Origin: Gammaproteobacteria bacterium
GTDB lineage: Bacteria > Pseudomonadota > Gammaproteobacteria > Eutrophobiales > Eutrophobiaceae
Reading direction: 5' to 3'
DNA length: 56,626 bases
NCBI GenBank assembly: GCA_028819495.1
Contig: JAPPLI010000063.1
Coordinates: 1 to 56,626, forward strand
Positions 1 through 8,704 of this stretch are shown in pieces. Both the position numbers and the translations under genes were made by a program. The notes below the pieces were generated by a model. It worked only from the letters and a program-made list of their open reading frames with translations. It searched no databases and had not been told where the DNA came from. Numbering within the stretch: the stretch's first letter is position 1; every line of letters begins with the position of its first letter.

Positions 1-150
1 CCCCCGTTTTTACCGGGATTCCGGCACCCACCGGGCGTTAGCGGGAATTGCTGCAGGATAATTCAATCATTCATATCAGAGTGCCCAGCAACAGACGAAC
101 ACATAATATTGCCAGCATAAGTTCCGAGGGAACCACTGACATTTTCTAAA

Positions 151-181
151 ATATCCTGTCCATCCTGTTCATCCATGTTTA
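151..181. repeat. Half-copy of palindromic repeat family C (9-bp ATCCTGTNN steps)
   Basis: Three consecutive 9-bp steps (atcctgtcc, atcctgttc, atccatgtt) end in TTAA. The same arm occurs near 6777, 6853, 6884, 15175 and 15256. The 3' end supplies the TAA stop codon of the permease gene on the minus strand (179-181). Only one arm of the palindrome is recognisable here. Confidence 0.7.
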
Positions 182-1489
182 AATCCACACGAAGCGCGCC
201 AGGAAGATCAGGGCCAGAAACCATACCCCTGCCGTGATCTCCCGGTGTTTGCCGCAAGCCAGCTTGACGCTGACGTAGGTAATGAAGCCCACGGCGATGC
301 CGTCTGCAATGGAGAAGGTCAGCGGGATCGCGACGATGGTGAGCAGCGCCGGGACCAGTTCGGTGGCATCGTCCCAGGCCAGGTCGCGCATGCCGCCAAG
401 CATGAGCAGGGCCACGAACACCAGGGCGCCGCTGGTGGCGAACTCCGGCACCATGCGCGCCAGGGGAGCGAAGAATATGGCAAGCAGGAACAGGATACCC
501 ACCGTCACGGCAGTCAGCCCGGTACGGCCGCCGCCGGCAATGCCCGCCACGCTTTCCACGTAGCTGGTCACCGGGGTGCAACCGAGGCAGGCGCCGACCA
601 CGCTGGAGGAACTGTCGGCCTTCAGCGCCCGGTCCAGGTTCTGCACCCTGCCCTGCCCGTCCACCAGACCGGCCCGATGGGCAACGCCCATCAGGGTGCC
701 GGTAGTATCGAACAGGTTGACGAACAGGAACGCGGCTATCACGCTGATCATGCCCACGTCCAGGGCGCCGGCAATATCCAGTTGCAGGAAGGTCGCGGCC
801 ATGTCCGGCGGCGCGGACACCAGCCCCTGGTAGGTCACCAGCCCGGCAAGCAGGCCCGCGCCCGTCACCGCCAGGATGCCCAGCAGGATGGCGCCGGGAA
901 CGCCGCGCACACCCAGCCCGGCAATAAGCAGGAAGCCGACCGCCGCGAGCATGGGCTCGGTCCGGGTCAGGTCGCCCAGGGTGAGGATGGTGGCGGGACT
1001 GGCGACAACGATGCCGCCGTTCTGCAGGCCGATAAAACCGATGAACAGGCCCACCCCGCACCCCATGGCCAGGCGCAGGTTCATGGGGATGCTGTTCAGC
1101 ATCCAGCGGCGCAGGCGGGTGACGCTGATGATGACGAACAGCACACCGGAAAGGAACACCGCGCCCAGCCCCACCTGCCAGCTATAGCCCATGCTGCCGA
1201 CCACCGTCCAGGTGAAGAACGCATTCATGCCCATGCCCGGCGCCAGCCCCACCGGCCAGTTGGCGTACAGGCCCATGACCAGGCAGGCCAGCGCCGAGGC
1301 CAGGCAGGTGGCGACGAAACTGGCGCCCTGGTCCATGCCTGCCGCAGCCATCATCTGCGGGTTGACGAAGATGATGTAGACCATGGTGACAAAGGTGGTA
1401 CAGCCCGCCAGCACTTCGGTGCGGACTTTCGTGCCGTGTTCGGCGAGGCGGAAGCGACGGTCCAGGAATTTGGCGATCTTGTCTTTCAT
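179..1489 (-). CDS. AzgA/PbuG-type NCS2 purine permease
   Basis: Inner-membrane proton symporter family for hypoxanthine, guanine or adenine. The 436-residue protein is almost wholly hydrophobic, with about 12-14 membrane segments, and has the usual AzgA length. It carries the family signature GLAPGMGMNAFF (residues 81-92) and a FVNLFDTTGTLMG segment in the middle, both characteristic of AzgA-like rather than UraA-like NCS2 members. The start ATG at 1489 follows a spacer rich in A/T. The stop codon TAA lies inside a palindromic repeat arm. The exact base specificity cannot be told from sequence. It is transcribed away from the dehydrogenase gene at 1711 and is not obviously in an operon with anything in the window. 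Confidence 0.9.
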   Translation of the reverse strand: MKDKIAKFLDRRFRLAEHGTKVRTEVLAGCTTFVTMVYIIFVNPQMMAAAGMDQGASFVATCLASALACLVMGLYANWPVGLAPGMGMNAFFTWTVVGSMGYSWQVGLGAVFLSGVLFVIISVTRLRRWMLNSIPMNLRLAMGCGVGLFIGFIGLQNGGIVVASPATILTLGDLTRTEPMLAAVGFLLIAGLGVRGVPGAILLGILAVTGAGLLAGLVTYQGLVSAPPDMAATFLQLDIAGALDVGMISVIAAFLFVNLFDTTGTLMGVAHRAGLVDGQGRVQNLDRALKADSSSSVVGACLGCTPVTSYVESVAGIAGGGRTGLTAVTVGILFLLAIFFAPLARMVPEFATSGALVFVALLMLGGMRDLAWDDATELVPALLTIVAIPLTFSIADGIAVGFITYVSVKLACGKHREITAGVWFLALIFLARFVWI

Positions 1490-1582
1490 GTCCGTTTCAG
1501 GTCGAAAAAATGTAATTATAATGTCGTATTGATGATTGATCGTGTCGGAAATGCCACCCTGTATGCAGGTGATAACTATATC

Positions 1583-1677
1583 GGGGTCAGAGTAAAATTG
1601 TCGGATAGATGGGGTCAGAGTAAAATCGCCCTTATCGGGGTCGATGGCAGGATCGGTGGTGATTTTACTCTGACCCC
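1583..1677. repeat. Palindromic repeat family A (ggggtcagagtaaaat / rc), 67-bp form
   Basis: A 67-bp inverted repeat (1611-1677) starts ggggtcagagtaaaatcgcc and ends with its near-reverse complement. An extra left arm lies at 1583-1598. A copy of identical size and nearly identical loop lies at 8599-8665. It sits directly upstream of the dehydrogenase gene and could fold as a long hairpin. REP-like elements of this kind are usually dispersed, non-coding and mobilised in trans. Confidence 0.85.
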
Positions 1678-1710
1678 TTAATTCATGCCTGACTTGCGAA
1701 GGAGAAAAGT

Positions 1711-4125
1711 ATGAACGGTCATGCCCGTATTGTCATCGTCGGCGGCGGAATCATGGGGGTCGGGCTGCTGTACCACCTGGCCGAGGAGGGTTGCACCGAC
1801 GTTGTCCTGATCGAAAAAGGCGAACTCACCTCGGGTTCGACCTGGCATGCTGCCGGCCAGTGCCCGAATTTTGTCGGCAATTACAACCTGGCCAAAATAC
1901 ACCAGTACAGCATTTCCCTGTATAAAAAGCTGGAGGATCTCACCGGGCAATCGGTAAGCTGGCACACCTCGGGCAGTGTCCGCTTCGCCCTGACCGAACG
2001 CGACCTGGACTGGTTCAATTACGTGAAAGGAATTGCGGACAACGTCGGTTTCCACCTGGAGATCATCGGCGTCGACAAGATCCGGCAGCTCAACCCGTTC
2101 ATTTCCACCGACGGCGTCCTGGCCGGGGCGTGGACCCGGGATGACGGCCATGCCGACCCGGCGGGGCTGACCAACGCCATGGCGCGCGGCGCGCGCAACA
2201 TGGGCGCCAGGATCGTCCGGCATAACCGCGTCACCGGCATCAACCTGCTGCCTTCCGGCGAATGGGAGGTGGTAACCGAGAAGGGGGTCATCCGCGCGGA
2301 AGCCGTAGTCAATGCGGCCGGCTGCTATGCCCGGCAGGTGGCGCAGATGGTGGGTGCGGACCTGCCCATCTGCAATATCCAGCACCATTATCTCGTGTCC
2401 GGGCCGATCCAGGAATTCATCGACCGGGAGGAAGAGATCCCTGTGATGCGCGACCCGTATGCCTCGGCCTACCTGCGCCAGGAGCAGAAATCCGGGCTCA
2501 TCGGCATTTACGAGCATGCCAACCTGGCCGAGGCCTGGCCGCCGCGAGGGCTGCCGGACTGGGAGTCCGACAGCGAACTGTTTGACGACGACCTCGACCG
2601 CCTGATGCCCTGGCTGGAGCGCGCCCTGGAGCGGATGCCGATCATCGAAGACGCCGGCATCAAGCGCATCGTCAACGGCGCCATTGCCCATCCCCCGGAC
2701 GGTCCTCCTCTTTTGGGACCGGTCGCCGGGCTTAAGAACTTCTGGCTCTGCTGCGGTTCCTCGTTCGGCATCGCCCAGGGCGCCGGGTGCGGCAAGTACC
2801 TGGCGCAGTGGATGCTGCACGGCGATTCGGAGATCAACATGACCGGCTTCGACCCGCGCCGCTTCGGCAATTTCGCCGACGAGAGCTACATGAAGGATAA
2901 GGGCCGCCAGGACTACAGCATGACTTACTTCACCCCGCTCCCCGGTGAAGAACTGCCCGCGGCGCACCCGCGGCGCACCAGTCCGCTGTACGAAAAACTC
3001 AAGGCCAGGGGTTGCGTATACACCGAAACCTTCGGCTGGGAACGGCCCAAGTGGTTCTCCCCGGACGGGCGCGAAGAGGAATACGGCTACCGGCGCAACA
3101 ACGCGTTCGACGTGGTGCGTGATGAATGCCTGGCGGTGCGCGAACGGGCCGGCATCCTGGATTTGTCGGGTTTCGCCAAGTACGACGTCACCGGCCCGGA
3201 TGCCCGCAGTTTCCTGGACCGCATCTGCGCCAACCGGATGCCGAACGTCGGCGGCATCGTGCTGGCGCACGTCCTGTCCGAGGCCGGGCGCATCGGCGGC
3301 GAGATGACGGTCACGCACCTGGCCGATGATCATTTCTACGCACTGTCCGCGGCCGGCGCCGAACTGCGGGACCTGGATCACCTGGTCCAAGGCAGGCGTG
3401 CCGGTGAACGGGTGCAGGTCGCCAACGTCACCGATGAACGGGGCGTGCTGGTGCTGGCCGGACCGGCGGCGCGGGACATCCTGGCCCGGATCACGGACGC
3501 GCCCCTGGACAGCAGCGCATTCCGCTGGCTGAGCGGCAGGGAGATCAGTATTGCGGGCAGACCCGTGCGGGCGCTCAGGGTGAACTACGTAGGCGAACTG
3601 GGCTGGGAACTGCACCCGCCGATGAAATACCTGGAGGAGTTGTACGATGCCCTGCAGGAGGCAGGCACAGCCTTCGGCCTGGCTGATTTCGGGCTGTACG
3701 CGGTCAACAGCCTGCGCCTGGAAAAGGGATACCGGGGCTGGGGCGCGGAACTGACCAACGAAGTCACCATGATCGATGCGGACATGGCGCGTTTCCTCAG
3801 GCTGGACAAGGGAGACTTCGTGGGTCGGCAGGCCACCCTGGAGCAACGGGACAGGAACTTCCAACTGGTGTATTTCGAGGTAGATGCGAGCGATTCAGAC
3901 GTGCGTGGCGGCGAGCCGCTGTACCACGGCGATGAATGCGTCGGGGTGACCACGTCGGGAGGATACGGCCATTACGTTCAGAAAAGCCTGGGTTTTGGAT
4001 ATGTCATCCCGCAACTTGCACAACCCGGCACGCAGTTAAGCATTGACCTCCTGGGAGAACGCTGCGAGGCCAGGGTACTGAAGGAACCGGCTTATGATCC
4101 TGCTAATGAACGATTGAAGATATAA
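1711..4125 (+). CDS. FAD-dependent dimethylglycine/sarcosine dehydrogenase-like protein with GcvT domain
   Basis: Likely oxidises an N-methyl group of dimethylglycine or sarcosine and passes formaldehyde to tetrahydrofolate. The 804-residue protein has an N-terminal DAO-type FAD domain: GGGIMG dinucleotide fold at residues 11-16 and STWHAAGQ at 43-50, whose His46 matches the histidine that binds FAD covalently in DMGDH and SarDH. From about residue 420 it has a glycine-cleavage T-protein (GcvT) folate domain. The length equals that of bacterial and mitochondrial DMGDH. The ATG at 1711 follows GAAGGAGAAAAG, a good ribosome site. It is a paralogue of the gene at 4306, and the two together suggest successive demethylation steps. 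Which substrate each takes is not decidable by eye. Confidence 0.88.
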   Translation: MNGHARIVIVGGGIMGVGLLYHLAEEGCTDVVLIEKGELTSGSTWHAAGQCPNFVGNYNLAKIHQYSISLYKKLEDLTGQSVSWHTSGSVRFALTERDLDWFNYVKGIADNVGFHLEIIGVDKIRQLNPFISTDGVLAGAWTRDDGHADPAGLTNAMARGARNMGARIVRHNRVTGINLLPSGEWEVVTEKGVIRAEAVVNAAGCYARQVAQMVGADLPICNIQHHYLVSGPIQEFIDREEEIPVMRDPYASAYLRQEQKSGLIGIYEHANLAEAWPPRGLPDWESDSELFDDDLDRLMPWLERALERMPIIEDAGIKRIVNGAIAHPPDGPPLLGPVAGLKNFWLCCGSSFGIAQGAGCGKYLAQWMLHGDSEINMTGFDPRRFGNFADESYMKDKGRQDYSMTYFTPLPGEELPAAHPRRTSPLYEKLKARGCVYTETFGWERPKWFSPDGREEEYGYRRNNAFDVVRDECLAVRERAGILDLSGFAKYDVTGPDARSFLDRICANRMPNVGGIVLAHVLSEAGRIGGEMTVTHLADDHFYALSAAGAELRDLDHLVQGRRAGERVQVANVTDERGVLVLAGPAARDILARITDAPLDSSAFRWLSGREISIAGRPVRALRVNYVGELGWELHPPMKYLEELYDALQEAGTAFGLADFGLYAVNSLRLEKGYRGWGAELTNEVTMIDADMARFLRLDKGDFVGRQATLEQRDRNFQLVYFEVDASDSDVRGGEPLYHGDECVGVTTSGGYGHYVQKSLGFGYVIPQLAQPGTQLSIDLLGERCEARVLKEPAYDPANERLKI

Positions 4126-4190
4126 CAGCCTGAAACCTTGTATTGATGGCTGGTTATGCCGATGAAACAATAGCAACATGCCAGGCAGTT

Positions 4191-4282
4191 GCCATTCCCG
4201 CGAAAGCGGGAATCCAGTAAGACAACTTTCCTTGTTATAAGGATGCTGTTTCTACTGGATTCCTGCTTTCGCAGGAATGGCG
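4191..4282. repeat. Palindromic repeat family B (attcccgcgaaagcgggaat)
   Basis: The left arm gccattcccgcgaaagcggg and the right arm tttcgcaggaatggc flank about 50 bp that contain ccagtaag / tactggat. Each arm is itself a small hairpin. It lies between the two dehydrogenase genes. Related copies are at 8497, 16245 (inside a gene) and 34691. Confidence 0.8.
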
Positions 4283-4305
4283 AGTAATTTGACCATTAAT
4301 ATAAA

Positions 4306-6777
4306 ATGGATAAACCAGTAATGTCCGATACACAGATTAATCTCCCCGAACGCTCCGAGGTGGTGGTCATCGGCGGCGGTGTGATCGGCTGCTCCGTCGC
4401 CTACCACCTGGCCAAATTCCAGTCCATGGACGTGGTATTGCTGGAACGACAACAGCTCACCTCCGGCACCACCTGGCACGCGGCCGGCCTGATCGGGCAG
4501 TTACGCGGTTCCATCAACATGACCCGCCTGGCCCGTTACACCCGGGAACTGTACGAGGGGCTGGAAGCCGAAACGGGGCAGGCAACGGGTTACAGGAAAT
4601 GCGGGTCGGTGTCGATCGCCACCCATGAAGAACGCTTCGAGGAGCTGAAACGTAACGCGTCCATGGCAAAGGTGTTCGGGCTGGGGGTGAACGTGGTCAC
4701 ACCCGCCGAGATCAGCGAGCGCATACCATTGCTGTACACCGGCGACGTCATCGGCGGCATCCATATCCCTACCGACGGGTACGCCAATGCGGTCGATATC
4801 ACCCAGGCGCTGGCGAAAGGCGCGCGGGCCTCCGGCGCCCGCATCTTCCAGAACGTGAAGGTCACGTCAATCCGTACCGGCGCAGGCCGGGTTACCGGCA
4901 TCGGTACCGACAGCGGCAGCGTGGAGGCCGGCTACGTGGTGCTGTGCGCGGGAATGTGGACGCGGGACCTGGCCGCGAGCATCGGGGTGAACGTGCCGCT
5001 GCACGCGTGCGAGCATTACTATGCGCTGTTCGAATCCGTCGCGGGTCTGGATGAGGACCTGCCGGTGATCCGTGATTACGACGCTTGCACCTACTACAAG
5101 CACGATGCCGGTAAACTGCTGGTCGGCGCGTTCGAACCCCGCGCCCGGCCCTGGGGCATGGACGGTATTCCGGAGGACTTCTGCTTCGACGAGATCGCGG
5201 GTGACTTCGATCATTTCGAGCCGATCCTGCAGGGCGCCATGGCGCGGGTACCGGCCCTGGAGTCAGCCGGTATCCAGAAATTCTTCTGCGGCCCGGAGAG
5301 CTTCACGCCCGACGTCCGTTACCACCTGGGCCAGGCCCCGGAGTTCGACAACTGTTTCGTTGCCGCAGGCCTGAATTCCATCGGCCTGCAGTCCGCGGGC
5401 GGGATAGGCAAGGTGGTGGCGGAATGGATGCGCGCCGGACGCCCCCCGGCGGACCTCTGGGAAGTGGACGTGCGCCGCAACATGCCGTTCCAGGGCAACC
5501 GCAAATACCTGCACGAGCGCGTGTCCGAGAGCCTGGGCCTGCTCTATGCCAGACATTACCCCTATCGCCAGTATGAAAGCGCCCGCGGCGTGCGTAAGTC
5601 GCCGCTCTACGAGCGCCTGGCAGCCGCCGGCGCCTGCCACGGCGAGACCGCCGGCTGGGAGCGGCCGAACTGGTACGCGCCCCCGGGGGTGGAAGCCAGG
5701 TATGAATACAGCTATAAGCGCCAGAACTGGTTCGAATACTCGGCCGCGGAGCACCGCGCGGTGCGTGAAAACGTGGCCCTGTTCGACCAGTCGTCCTTCG
5801 CCAAGTACCGTCTGGAAGGACCGGACGCGGCGCGGGCGCTGAACTACGTCTGCGCCAACGACGTGGACGTGCGGCCCGGCCGTATCGTCTATACCCAGTG
5901 GCTGAACGGGAATGGAGGGATAGAGGCGGACCTGACGGTAACGCGCCTGGGTGAGGACAGTTTCCTGATCGTCACGGCCGCGGCCACGGAAGTGCGCGAT
6001 TTTCACTGGCTGAAACGGCACGTCCCCGCCGACGCGCACTGTGTGCTCACCAACGTAACCTCGGCCATGGGTGTGATATCCGTGATGGGCCCCAACGCGC
6101 GCAAGCTGTTGCAACCGTTGACACCCGACGACCTGTCGAACGAGGCGTTCGGGTTCGCGAACAGCCGGGAGATTGAACTGGGCTATGCGCGGGTACGCGC
6201 GTCAAGGATTACCTTCGTCGGCGAACTGGGCTGGGAGCTGTATATCCCAACCGAGTTCGTCGCCGGCGTTTACGATGAAATCACGGCTGCCGGGGAGGCG
6301 CTGGGCCTGGCCCATGCCGGTTATCACGCCCTCGACTCCCTGCGTATCGAGAAGGCATACCGCCACTGGAGCCACGACATCACCGACGAGGACACGCCGC
6401 TGGAAGCGGGCCTGGGGTTCACGGTTAAGTTCGACAAACCGGGCGGTTTCATCGGCCGCGACGCGTTGCTCAGGCAGCGCCAACAGGGACTGCAGAGGCG
6501 CCTGGTGCAGTTCAGGCTGCTGGACCCGGAACCCCTGCTCTACCACAATGAACCTGTCTGGCATCGGGGCCGGATTGTCGGCCACGTCACCTCCGGCAGT
6601 TACGGCCACACCCTGGGCGGGAGCGTTGGACTCGGTTACGTCGATACCTCGGAGGTGCAGGACGTCGGGGAACTACTACAAGACGGATTCGAGATCGAGG
6701 TGGCGGGCGTGCGCACCCCGGCCGAGGCATCGCTGCGCCCCATGTACGATCCCGATGGGACCAGAATCAGGAATTAA
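4306..6777 (+). CDS. Second FAD-dependent dimethylglycine/sarcosine dehydrogenase-like protein with GcvT domain
   Basis: A paralogue of the preceding gene with the same architecture. It has GGGVIG at residues 23-28, a TSGTTWHAAGL segment whose His58 is the predicted covalent flavin site, and a C-terminal GcvT folate domain from about residue 430 to the end. The length is 823 residues. ATG codons at 4306 and 4321 are both possible starts; neither has a strong ribosome site, so the start is uncertain by five codons. The stop codon TAA merges with the left arm of a family C palindrome. With the MttB/corrinoid pair nearby this fits sequential removal of methyl groups from betaine, an inference from context. 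Confidence 0.87.
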   Translation: MDKPVMSDTQINLPERSEVVVIGGGVIGCSVAYHLAKFQSMDVVLLERQQLTSGTTWHAAGLIGQLRGSINMTRLARYTRELYEGLEAETGQATGYRKCGSVSIATHEERFEELKRNASMAKVFGLGVNVVTPAEISERIPLLYTGDVIGGIHIPTDGYANAVDITQALAKGARASGARIFQNVKVTSIRTGAGRVTGIGTDSGSVEAGYVVLCAGMWTRDLAASIGVNVPLHACEHYYALFESVAGLDEDLPVIRDYDACTYYKHDAGKLLVGAFEPRARPWGMDGIPEDFCFDEIAGDFDHFEPILQGAMARVPALESAGIQKFFCGPESFTPDVRYHLGQAPEFDNCFVAAGLNSIGLQSAGGIGKVVAEWMRAGRPPADLWEVDVRRNMPFQGNRKYLHERVSESLGLLYARHYPYRQYESARGVRKSPLYERLAAAGACHGETAGWERPNWYAPPGVEARYEYSYKRQNWFEYSAAEHRAVRENVALFDQSSFAKYRLEGPDAARALNYVCANDVDVRPGRIVYTQWLNGNGGIEADLTVTRLGEDSFLIVTAAATEVRDFHWLKRHVPADAHCVLTNVTSAMGVISVMGPNARKLLQPLTPDDLSNEAFGFANSREIELGYARVRASRITFVGELGWELYIPTEFVAGVYDEITAAGEALGLAHAGYHALDSLRIEKAYRHWSHDITDEDTPLEAGLGFTVKFDKPGGFIGRDALLRQRQQGLQRRLVQFRLLDPEPLLYHNEPVWHRGRIVGHVTSGSYGHTLGGSVGLGYVDTSEVQDVGELLQDGFEIEVAGVRTPAEASLRPMYDPDGTRIRN

Positions 6778-6912
6778 CATGGATATACAGGATATACAGG
6801 ATATTTAAGGAAGTACTTTAGTATTGCAGGAAGCAGCAGTATTTTATTCACATATCCTGTTCATCCTGTACATCCATGTTAATTCCTGTATATCCTGTGC
6901 ATCCATGTTAAT
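6774..6912. repeat. Palindromic repeat family C, full copy plus an extra arm
   Basis: The left arm begins TTAACATGGATATACAGG at 6774 and the right arm, ending CATCCATGTTAA near 6882, is its near-perfect reverse complement. A second right arm follows at 6884-6912. The spacer is about 46 bp and A/T-rich. The outermost TTAA on the left contains the stop of the upstream gene and that on the right overlaps the stop of the convergent mttB-like gene, so this palindrome forms the entire convergent intergenic region and may act as a bidirectional terminator. Confidence 0.8.
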
Positions 6913-8455
6913 AACCCCTGCCGATGGCTTCTCTGGACAGGAAAATCGGAAACCTTGACCTGACCTCCAGATCGGCCTCATCACTGACGTGGTTCGGGAA
7001 ATGGCTCGCGAGGATGGCCCGCTTCTTCTCGATGGCCTTCTGCAACATGACCGGCTTGCCATTCTCCTCCCACACGGTGGGACTGGTCCGGTCGCCGAAA
7101 TCCGGGTAAATATATTCGCTCTGCATGACCCTCAGAGTGCGGTCCGAGCCCAGGTAATGGCCCTCTCCACTGGTACAGACCTGTTTGATCTCGTCAAAAC
7201 CCAGGGTCTCCGCGTTCACCTCGATGCCGCGCGTGACCCGCAGGGCCGCGCCGAGCACGTCATTGTCCAGCAGCAGGCTCTCCGGACAGGTGCCCAGCAG
7301 GCTTGCGTACATACCTGCCGATTCGTACACCAGGTTGGCGCCCGCCAGCGCCGCGGACAGGATTGTTCCGGCCCGTTCCGCACCGGCCTGGAAATCCGGA
7401 AATTTCGCATCCGTCATGCCGCAGGCGGTGCCGAACGGCAGGTCGTAGACAATACCCATCTGGGCGCAGGCCGCGGACAGGAGGCCCTGCTCGGGCGAAC
7501 CGCCGCTCATGGCGCCGGTGCGCAGGTCGGAGACGAACGGCCAGGCGCCGAGAATGGCCGGGGCGCCGGGTTCGATGGCATTCACGTAGACCAGGCCGCC
7601 CAGACATTCTGCCCAGGCCTGGGAAACCGCGCCCGCCAGGCACGCCGGCGTGGTGGCGCCGGCCTGCCCCGCGGACAGCAGCAGCACCGGCATGCCACCC
7701 TGGACCGCGACCCGCAGGCATTCCAGCGATTCCTGTGCAAACTTCATCGGCGGCACCACGAAGCAATTGGACTGGCTGACAAACGGCCTTGCCCGCCACG
7801 CGGCCTCGCCGCCGGCCATGACGTGCAGCATTTCCAGGGTCTTTTCCAGGTGGGCGGCTTCGGTCCAGCTCGAGGCGACGTGCTTGCCGGTGCCCATGGC
7901 CACGCAATAGGCGGTGTTGAGGTCCATCTCGTAGTTGTCGGCAACATCGCGCAACACGCAGGTACGCTGGAACATGTGTATATGTTCGCAGGTGTCGGCG
8001 ATGCGCGCCATGTCGTACAGGTCCTGCGCCGTGGACTCCCGGTAGCGGTTGTTTTCCGGGTCGGCGACCATGACCGCCGCCCCGGCCGTGGAGAAGTGCA
8101 CCCGGCTGCCGCTGAGGTCCAGGTCGTGCCCGGGGTCCTGGCCGTGCAGCACCAGGTTGCGCCGGGCCAGCGCCATGGCGTTTTCGACCACGGGTCTCGG
8201 CATTCTCAGGCGGCCGTCGCTGCCAAGCACCGCGCCTGCTGCGGTACAGGTCTCTATGCAGTGCGGCGTGGCCTCGCTGAAGCCGACTTCCTCCAGGATC
8301 CTGAAGATATTTTCATTTACGGCCTCGACGTCAGCGTCTTTCAGCGGCCGGAACTGGCCGCCCGCCTCGCCGGGATGAACGGGCTTGAGCGCATCATCCA
8401 GGGGCGCAGCGCGTAATGCCCTGCGCGCTTTTCTTCCACCTGATTGCCTTGCCAT
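6908..8455 (-). CDS. MttB/MtgB-family corrinoid methyltransferase, non-pyrrolysine type
   Basis: Predicted to transfer a methyl group from a quaternary or tertiary amine (betaine-like) to the Co(I) corrinoid of its partner protein. The 515-residue reading frame spans the whole trimethylamine-methyltransferase family domain, with no in-frame TAG. It therefore belongs to the non-pyrrolysine branch, which includes glycine-betaine methyltransferase MtgB, rather than to true trimethylamine MttB. The N-terminal 40 residues are basic and probably disordered. The corrinoid protein gene lies just upstream on the same strand (250-bp gap filled by repeats). No methylcobamide:tetrahydrofolate methyltransferase (MtgA-like) gene is in the window, so the onward acceptor is unknown. 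Confidence 0.87.
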   Translation of the reverse strand: MARQSGGRKARRALRAAPLDDALKPVHPGEAGGQFRPLKDADVEAVNENIFRILEEVGFSEATPHCIETCTAAGAVLGSDGRLRMPRPVVENAMALARRNLVLHGQDPGHDLDLSGSRVHFSTAGAAVMVADPENNRYRESTAQDLYDMARIADTCEHIHMFQRTCVLRDVADNYEMDLNTAYCVAMGTGKHVASSWTEAAHLEKTLEMLHVMAGGEAAWRARPFVSQSNCFVVPPMKFAQESLECLRVAVQGGMPVLLLSAGQAGATTPACLAGAVSQAWAECLGGLVYVNAIEPGAPAILGAWPFVSDLRTGAMSGGSPEQGLLSAACAQMGIVYDLPFGTACGMTDAKFPDFQAGAERAGTILSAALAGANLVYESAGMYASLLGTCPESLLLDNDVLGAALRVTRGIEVNAETLGFDEIKQVCTSGEGHYLGSDRTLRVMQSEYIYPDFGDRTSPTVWEENGKPVMLQKAIEKKRAILASHFPNHVSDEADLEVRSRFPIFLSREAIGRGY

Positions 8456-8496
8456 CGTCTTTGCCTCCAGGGTTCGGAATGACAGGTGAGCTTACC

Positions 8497-8591
8497 CGTC
8501 ATGCCGGACTTGTTCCGGCATCCAGTACAATATTGTGTCGCCGGAGGCGACGCTTTATTTTACTGGATTCCCGCATGCGCGGGAATGACGG
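8497..8591. repeat. Palindromic repeat family B
   Basis: The arms ccgtcatgccggacttgttc... and ...cccgcatgcgcgggaatgac flank an internal stem (tgtcgccggaggcgac). It is followed almost directly by a family A element, so the spacer between the mttB-like and corrinoid-protein genes is made of two stacked palindromes. Confidence 0.8.
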
Positions 8592-8598
8592 GGATAGG

Positions 8599-8665
8599 GG
8601 GGTCAGAGTAAAATCGCCATCATCGGCGCCGATGGCAGGATTGGTGGTGATTTTACTCTGACCCC
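8599..8665. repeat. Palindromic repeat family A, 67-bp form
   Basis: It begins ggggtcagagtaaaatcgcc and ends ggtgattttactctgacccc, with a loop that includes gatggcagga. It is the same length and nearly the same sequence as the copy at 1611-1677. Confidence 0.85.
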
Positions 8666-8704
8666 GGAATTTCATCCAGCTGCGCTTGTGCTGCGGATTA
8701 TTAA

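Noticed and set aside
245..1681. Long plus-strand frame (478 codons) opposite the permease gene
   Set aside because: It is antisense to a well-conserved membrane transporter and its translation is His/Gln/Gly-rich low complexity, typical of a high-GC shadow frame.
1678..3864. 728-codon minus-strand frame opposite the first dehydrogenase
   Set aside because: The opposite strand encodes a full FAD/GcvT protein with motifs in order; this frame has none.
6774..6912. CRISPR array from the regularly spaced tcctgt / aggata motifs
   Set aside because: Units are 9 bp without spacers and form a palindrome; no cas genes are in the window.
6908..8455. Pyrrolysine-containing trimethylamine methyltransferase
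   Set aside because: The frame has no internal TAG codon, so it belongs to the non-pyrrolysine branch of the family.
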